Part shown: positions 60,088 through 64,000 of the stretch, in pieces | How the letters are laid out: each line of letters starts with the position of its first letter | Position numbering within the stretch: position 1 is the stretch's first letter | Source of the DNA: Rhynchopus euleeides | Taxonomy: Eukaryota > Euglenozoa > Diplonemea > Diplonemida > Diplonemidae | Direction: 5' to 3' | Length of the DNA stretch: 64,000 nt | Assembly: GCA_963210315.1 (NCBI GenBank) | Contig: OY723302.1 | Location: 1,426,001 to 1,490,000 of the forward strand | Position numbers and translations under genes: made by a program | The notes under the pieces: model-generated | What the model was told of the DNA's origin: nothing | The model's input: the letters and a program-made list of their open reading frames with translations, nothing else | The model's database searches: none

Positions 60088-61096
60088 ACACGGCGAGGGA
60101 TGATGAAAAAAATGGGCCCGCAAATCGGCTTTCCGAAGCCCATCGAGAGAGCTTCCCTTCTTGTTGGTTGCGCAACACCCCGAGCGAGCTGCGCCTTCCT
60201 CCGGGCGCAGCGCGCTGTGATTGCCATGATACACTTCACAGGATACCCCGCATGGTGACCAACACTTCACTCTTGCATCCCCCCCCAACGCCTCCGAAAG
60301 ATGCCAACATGAGCTGGTTCTCTTGCTGCTCTCCCACGCCAAGCAAGAGTTTGACAAAGGAAGCCGGAAGCCAGACAATTCAGCTGCTTCTTCTGGGGTG
60401 TTCGGCGTTCGAAGCACTGCACACTGGGCACACTGAACACCCCAGACCGGCTGTTAGCCACCCCTCCCTCGCCCTCTATGTGATATGATTACCCACCCGA
60501 GCTGCATTAGTTTTCAACAGACACAGTTTCCCCGATCCCTCGTTGTTCACCACACCCATAAAGAGCTCCGAGGCTGTTTTCCTCCCTTCAAGGCGAGACG
60601 TTCGCTCTCTCTGCCTGCTGATCTCTACGTCACGAACCCCCTTTTCTCCCCCTATTTTTTTTCGTGCCAGCGCATCAAATGTAGAATGGATGGAAGTGAG
60701 GGGGGGGGGGGGGCGAGAGAGCGCAATACGCCGTGTCGCGGTGTTCACCCCTTTTTCCAAAGGGGGGGGATGCTGTGTGTGCCCCTGGCGCCACCACCAC
60801 CGCCACCCATCACCACCACCCAGACTCCCCCGTTGTACAACAAGAGGGCTGGGGGAGGTGCCACACCTTCCGGTGTTGGCACATGTCTGCTTGCCGTTGC
60901 GATCCCCTCCCTCTCCGATGTCTTTTGAATGTTGTCCGGAGGTCGCGGTGCCGCTTCACAGCACAGTATGCCGTGAAGGCGCATTCGCAGCTCTCTCTCT
61001 CTCTTCCACCCTCTGTAGTACCTTGATTTCCTTTGCTTCACCCCTACCCCCTACCCCCTACCCAGCACACCCATCATGCTTTCAAAAAGAGCCCCA
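60088..61096. other. Intergenic, no gene seen
   Basis: G runs at 60700-60713, CAC/CCA repeats at 60790-60822. Frames compete and lack domains. Confidence 0.5.
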
Positions 61097-61204
61097 GGGG
61101 GTCTTCGCTACGGGGTGGTCGTCAGTGCATTTTGGTGCATTTCCTGTTGAATTGCCTGAAAACTGACGAAGTTTGTCGAAGTTTGTCGACCAGCGAAGAC
61201 CCCC
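61097..61204. mobile_element. MITE-like element, copy 5 (TSD CCA)
   Basis: 108 bp, GGGGGTCTTCGCT / AGCGAAGACCCCC ends, flanked by CCA at 61094-61096 and 61205-61207. Same orientation as the copy at 37585. Confidence 0.88.
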
Positions 61205-61829
61205 CCAACAAGGGCTTCGAGTGGGAGTGTCCAATGCAACTCACACAGGACAGAGGTCAGGGAGAGGCTTCCGTAGTGCTTTTTGTGGTGGGTCGCAGCT
61301 GCGAGTCGTTTTTTTGGTTCTGGTCGTGGGTCCCTTTGCTGGGTTCTAGGCACCGCCTCGCGGCACTTCTGGGGGGGTCGTCGCGGGGGGGGAAGAACTG
61401 GGAAAATTTGGCGCCCGGTTCGCACATCGTCTCTTCTGTGTTCCCTGCAGATCGGCTTCGCTGCATGTTGTGATGTACATCATTCCACCGCAAGGCTGGG
61501 CGGCCTTATGGGGGATGGGATGGGCTGAGGCCAGATGCGAGAGAAGGCGGTTGCCGCACCCACCCCCACCCCTTCCCCCCCCAGCTTCTTGAGGGAAGAA
61601 CACGCAGCTAGCTTTTCGCACTAAGAAGGCTCGTGGCAGCATTCGGCGCAGCTCGTGGCAGCACTCGGCTTAGCTCGGTGTTCCTGCAGGCACCGTTCGT
61701 CCAAAAAAAATGACGCAGGGTCTCTTCTCTGCTTCAAGTTGTGACTGTCTCCAGCAATCCCCGCCGAAGCCATTTTCATGACAGTCCTCTGTGACATTAC
61801 CACCACCACCACCCCGCCAGATTCAACAC
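61205..61829. other. Intergenic leader
   Basis: No gene seen. Short direct repeat GGCAGCA(T/C)TCGGC at 61634 and 61658. Ends with the acceptor CCCCGCCAG at 61820. Confidence 0.45.
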
Positions 61830-62732
61830 ATGAACCCTACCCAGTCCTGCAGCCACGTGGAGAATGTTACGGTGTCGGTGCTCCTCCGGGGTCTTGACGT
61901 CGATGCGGTGTGCAGCGTGTGCGGATGCGCAGGGGATATCTCGATGTGCCTCCACTGCTGCAGGGCGTACTGCACGCAGGGCCAGCACGGGATCGCACAC
62001 CACTGCCACCCCCTGAGCGTCTCCCTGGATGACCTGGCCTTCCGCTGCCACTGCTGTGCCGCAGACATGCCGCACGACGCAGCCCCCTTCACCGGCATCG
62101 CCAAGACGCTCCGCATGCAGCAGAGCCTGCGCAGGCACCGCCTGCACGCCGCCTGCTCCACCCTGGGCACACAGCAGTACATCAGCTGGGGGTCGCCGCT
62201 CGACCTCCCTTCTGCAGCAGACTTCGGCACCACCAGCAGCATCCCAGACGACGAGAGCAGCAGCGCCGAGTCGCAGCCGGAGGAGGCACCGCCGGGCGGG
62301 TCTTCCGACGAGGCGTCGGAATCCGTTGCAACGACGGAGGGCTACGAAAGCATCGAATTCCTCGAGGTCGTGTTGGGGGTGTGCCAGGAGGACATGGGTG
62401 CCCTCGCAGCCCAGCCCCCCGTGGCGGAGGAGGACTGCTGCACAGCGGAGCGGCAGGGCGTCACCCTGGGCAAGTTGGATGCCCTGGCGGCCGCAGCGCA
62501 GCCCCAGCAGCGGGGCAGCGTGGCTGAGTGCTGCTTCTGCGGGATGGAGGTGGCGCTGGAGGCGGGGGCTGCCCCGAAGATGCGTTGCCCCGGATGCCGC
62601 CGCGTGTCGTGCAGCCGCCATGCGGTGGAGTGGCACCACGGGATGTCCTGCGCTGGCTACGATTCGGTGCAGAAGTGGAGGAAAACCGCAGGTGTCAACC
62701 GTGCTTCCCGCGCTCGCAAGCCGAGGGCCTGA
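61830..62732 (+). CDS. UBP zinc finger plus IBR-like zinc-binding protein, 300 aa
   Basis: The ATG lies 9 nt after the acceptor CCCCGCCAG. Residues about 5-85 form a UBP-type zinc finger (CSHVENV, CSVCGCAGDISMCLHCCRAYC, HGIAHHCHPLSVSLDDLAFRCHCC), the ubiquitin C-terminus binding module of deubiquitinases. A Ser/Glu-rich linker spans about 130-200. Residues about 233-280 have a Cys/His pattern like the in-between-RING finger of RBR ligases (CCFCGMEV, MRCPGCRRVSC, HAVEWHHGMSC). There is no UCH protease domain and no RING1. A ubiquitin-binding adaptor is the best guess. The tail is Arg/Lys-rich. Confidence 0.68.
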   Translation: MNPTQSCSHVENVTVSVLLRGLDVDAVCSVCGCAGDISMCLHCCRAYCTQGQHGIAHHCHPLSVSLDDLAFRCHCCAADMPHDAAPFTGIAKTLRMQQSLRRHRLHAACSTLGTQQYISWGSPLDLPSAADFGTTSSIPDDESSSAESQPEEAPPGGSSDEASESVATTEGYESIEFLEVVLGVCQEDMGALAAQPPVAEEDCCTAERQGVTLGKLDALAAAAQPQQRGSVAECCFCGMEVALEAGAAPKMRCPGCRRVSCSRHAVEWHHGMSCAGYDSVQKWRKTAGVNRASRARKPRA

Positions 62733-63777
62733 GAGATTCTCGCTAGATGCAGTGCAGTGGGGGGAGGTGTAGCGGCGATGCTATGCCGATTCTGATTCCG
62801 ATATGAGTTTGCGCCACCCCAGCAGTGTGGTGTGCCCAGCCCAGCTTGCACATTGATGCAGCATAACACTCTAACACTCACACCTTATTTTTTTGGCCTT
62901 TTCTGGCTTTTCTGCGCTTTTCTCCCACATGCGCCCTCCCCCTTGCCACACGCCCCCACCGCTCTGTCCAGCTGGTGTGCACCAGCAGCGGTGGTGCCGG
63001 CACATCCCATCCCCTTGCAGCCCTCCCTGCTGCCCTCTTCTCCCAGTGGTGCCCTGAGGCACGGGGGTCGCCCCTGCTGATGCAGCGCGAAAGCAGTGCG
63101 TAGATGCGCTGTTGCTGCTGCGGCTAGCACACAAACAAAAACAAGAACATTTCTAACGATACCCCACCCCACCCCCTCCACTTCACAGAAGTGGTTGTGG
63201 GTCCGGTGGCAGCTGGTGTGTGTGTGGCGGGGGGCCTTCCACCCTGTGTTCAAACTGCGCCAGATTTCCTCCCCGATTGCGAGAGGCGTCTCACTGTTCC
63301 GCACTGCCGGACGACGGCCCCCCCCGGTGCGTCAGTTCTCCCATGATATTTTAAGCTCGTCCTCTCTGACCACCCTCCCTGCCACACTCCCCACCCCTTC
63401 ACCCCCCCCTCCCCTGTTGCTTGTTTCAATTGAGTTTCAGGAGGGGAGGGGGGGGGGGCCGTGCTCGGTTGCCCCCCTCCCCCCCTTTTTTCTAATTCTC
63501 CCAAGACACCTGGGGGGGGGGGGGCGGAGCCGAGCCGCTTCCGATTCCCCCCTCCCGAACCCCCCCCCCTTCCGGTTGTTGCCGTTGCTTGTCTTTCAAC
63601 CTTTGCTGTTGATAGAGAAATGCCAGGACGCCGCTCCCCTCCCACCCCCCCCCCCCCCCACCACCGTGTCGACCTCCCCTTGGATCAGCGTCCCCGCGGC
63701 TGTCTCCCGCCAGGCGGAGCAGGGTTTTCAGAGCTTGGCTGTGCGACAACACGATGCGGTAGCCACCCCGCTCTGTG

Positions 63778-63816
<39 letters not shown>

Positions 63817-64000
63817 AATCTTTTTTGCTGTTTTGGTGTGATCGAGATAGTGGAAGCGATCAACAAGTACAACCACTCTCTCTGAGATCTCAGAATTCTA
63901 CCTCACCCCCCTTTTCCCGTTTCTATCCTCCGACACAAACAGAGACTCAAGAATTTTGCTTGTGTAGGACGCACCGAGCGAGCTCTAGTGCTGCCTCCAC
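62733..64000. other. Intergenic to window end, no gene seen
   Basis: Contains C/G runs (63445-63660) and a (CA)n tract at 63783-63813. Open frames here are Pro-rich readings of the runs. Confidence 0.5.

Overview
The window looks like nuclear DNA of a GC-rich protist with very long C/G homopolymer runs. Every protein gene I can support lies on the plus strand. Genes are mostly intronless. I could place three spliceosomal introns: GT-AG, 127-188 bp, all phase 0, all close to the 3' end of their gene. Most start codons sit roughly 10-100 nt downstream of a pyrimidine-rich CAG that looks like a splice acceptor without an obvious nearby donor, as expected for spliced-leader trans-splicing. Tandem arrays of a box C/D guide RNA lie between the genes. 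Single-strand gene order, probable trans-splicing and tandem snoRNA repeats together suggest a euglenozoan (for example a diplonemid), but no spliced-leader gene or rRNA is present to prove it.

Layout. 1-3.5 kb: a foldback element (214-1365) and the first snoRNA array (2054-3435). 3.5-9.3 kb: membrane-anchored SET-domain protein, an 87-aa membrane protein and a STE11-like kinase. 9.3-13.2 kb: repeats, including a second near-identical foldback element (11276-12426). 13.4-14.9 kb: a cytochrome P450-like protein with a signal peptide. 15-17 kb: repeats and a detached copy of the 5' end of the receptor family found further downstream. 17.1-20.5 kb: a ubiquitin-like/ankyrin protein and a two-exon coiled-coil protein. 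21.7-30.7 kb: a tandem array of three large membrane proteins (signal peptide, glycosylated ectodomain, about seven TM segments, acidic linker, ubiquitin-like domain, ankyrin-like region, two TM segments); the middle copy has a frameshift in a C run. 34.2-44.1 kb: a 3-ketodihydrosphingosine reductase and two paralogous sterol/sphingolipid-type di-iron hydroxylases separated by 5.8 kb of repeats. 47.2-49.2 kb: the second snoRNA array and a TMEM33-like protein. 50 kb: remnant of a hAT-type transposase. 51.3-56.3 kb: a 1581-aa receptor with PA domains and a degenerate class III cyclase domain. 57.2-62.7 kb: a secreted Cys-rich protein, a two-exon coiled-coil protein and a UBP-zinc-finger/IBR-like protein.

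Functionally, the reductase and the two hydroxylases would act in ER lipid synthesis. The kinase, the receptor array and the cyclase-like receptor suggest signalling. The guide RNA arrays would direct rRNA modification. Roughly half of the window is intergenic: homopolymers, minisatellites and at least five families of dispersed repeat, including a MITE-like family with perfect 3-bp target duplications.
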